DNA of 42,534 nt from Pirellulaceae bacterium. Lineage in GTDB: Bacteria > Planctomycetota > Planctomycetia > Pirellulales > Pirellulaceae. Positions within the stretch are counted from its first letter, which is position 1; each line of letters begins with the position of its first letter. This document shows positions 42,332 to 42,534 of this stretch, piece by piece. The notes under the pieces are model-generated. The model saw only the letters and a program-made list of their open reading frames with translations, made no database searches and was not told where the DNA came from. The DNA lies in the NCBI GenBank assembly GCA_023382975.1, contig JAHDXO010000077.1:1-42534 (forward strand). The letters run 5' to 3'. The position numbers and the translations under genes were made by a program.

Positions 42332-42534
42332 CCCATGTTCGATCCTTCCGAGGAATCGCCGAATTGCCGCGGTGGAAACGTCGCTTTCAGCGAACCGAAA
42401 TCCGCCAGGCGTCAGCCCACAGTCCACCAAATCCAAAGTGGCTTGCGGGCGCCGAACGCAAGCCCGACGCATCTGGACACGCCCCAACCCAAGACCCGCG
42501 TTCACCGCCCGCGGGCCACTCTCGCGCTGTGGCC

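Larger units (their letters stand above)
41813..42534. other. 722-bp stretch without a recognised gene, with short repeats
   Basis: No convincing gene was found. An open frame near 42275-42505 is mostly repeat-derived. The stretch holds a hairpin, a tandem 12-bp repeat and dispersed CGTCCCCTCG strings. Confidence 0.5.

Noticed and set aside
42275..42505. A 76-codon minus-strand frame at the right edge
   Set aside because: Its C-terminal part encodes the tandem repeat (NEGTNEGTE) and the remainder shows no recognisable family.

Overview
The window looks like a chromosomal segment of a GC-rich planctomycete (Pirellulales-like; inferred from gene content only). The best evidence is a giant haem-type DUF1587/1595/1592/1588/1585 protein paired with a Tat-exported DUF1552 protein, ECF sigma relics of the planctomycete type, a DUF1016 relic, and a long run of secreted polysaccharide-active enzymes. 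No rRNA, tRNA or CRISPR array was found.

Layout. (1) 1-12.4 kb is mostly housekeeping: a partial gene end, a periplasmic SH3/TPR protein, acetolactate synthase (ilvB), an acyltransferase-cdsA-coaD run, an M14 carboxypeptidase-like protein, a membrane-anchored coiled-coil protein, phosphofructokinase, and pyrC followed by a DUF808 membrane protein. Two scars lie here: a 28-bp perfect inverted repeat between divergent genes (7387-7494), and a SulP/STAS gene tail preceded by a possible group II intron fragment (9559-10143). (2) 12.4-16.7 kb is a decay zone: an orphan Cas4/AddB-like nuclease, a PIN-domain pseudogene, a multiply frameshifted FlgD/CBM9-type pseudogene and a stub of an ECF sigma gene. 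(3) 16.6-23.8 kb holds the DUF1552 and DUF1592-type genes, apparently split by a REP/RAYT element: a REP-associated tyrosine transposase flanked by two arrays of a GACGGACT-TCC-AGTCCGTC palindrome with a 28-bp period. Two further copies of the repeat lie nearby. One is an exact 59-bp copy, in inverse orientation, inside the coding sequence of the DUF1592-type gene with its frame kept. Directly upstream is a 209-codon ORF that seems to be assembled from pieces of an ECF sigma factor, a FecR-type anti-sigma protein and an FCD-type GntR regulator. (4) 24-36 kb is a tightly packed minus-strand operon of six exported proteins: two toroid-like proteins of unassigned family, a CBM9-like protein, a beta-helix protein, a sialidase-fold protein and a GH3 glycosidase. 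(5) 36-37.5 kb is a second decay zone with a DUF1016 relic, an intact VapB-like antitoxin whose VapC partner is cut to 26 codons, and a CBM9-type tail. (6) 37.5-41.8 kb carries a Tat-type FAD oxidoreductase, a tiny ORF and a GH95 alpha-L-fucosidase, probably co-transcribed.

Functionally, the right half resembles a locus for extracellular breakdown of complex, possibly fucosylated or uronic-acid-containing glycans. No transporter, sulfatase or SusC/D pair is visible here. The most notable system is the REP/RAYT element and its evidence of recent movement into a coding sequence.
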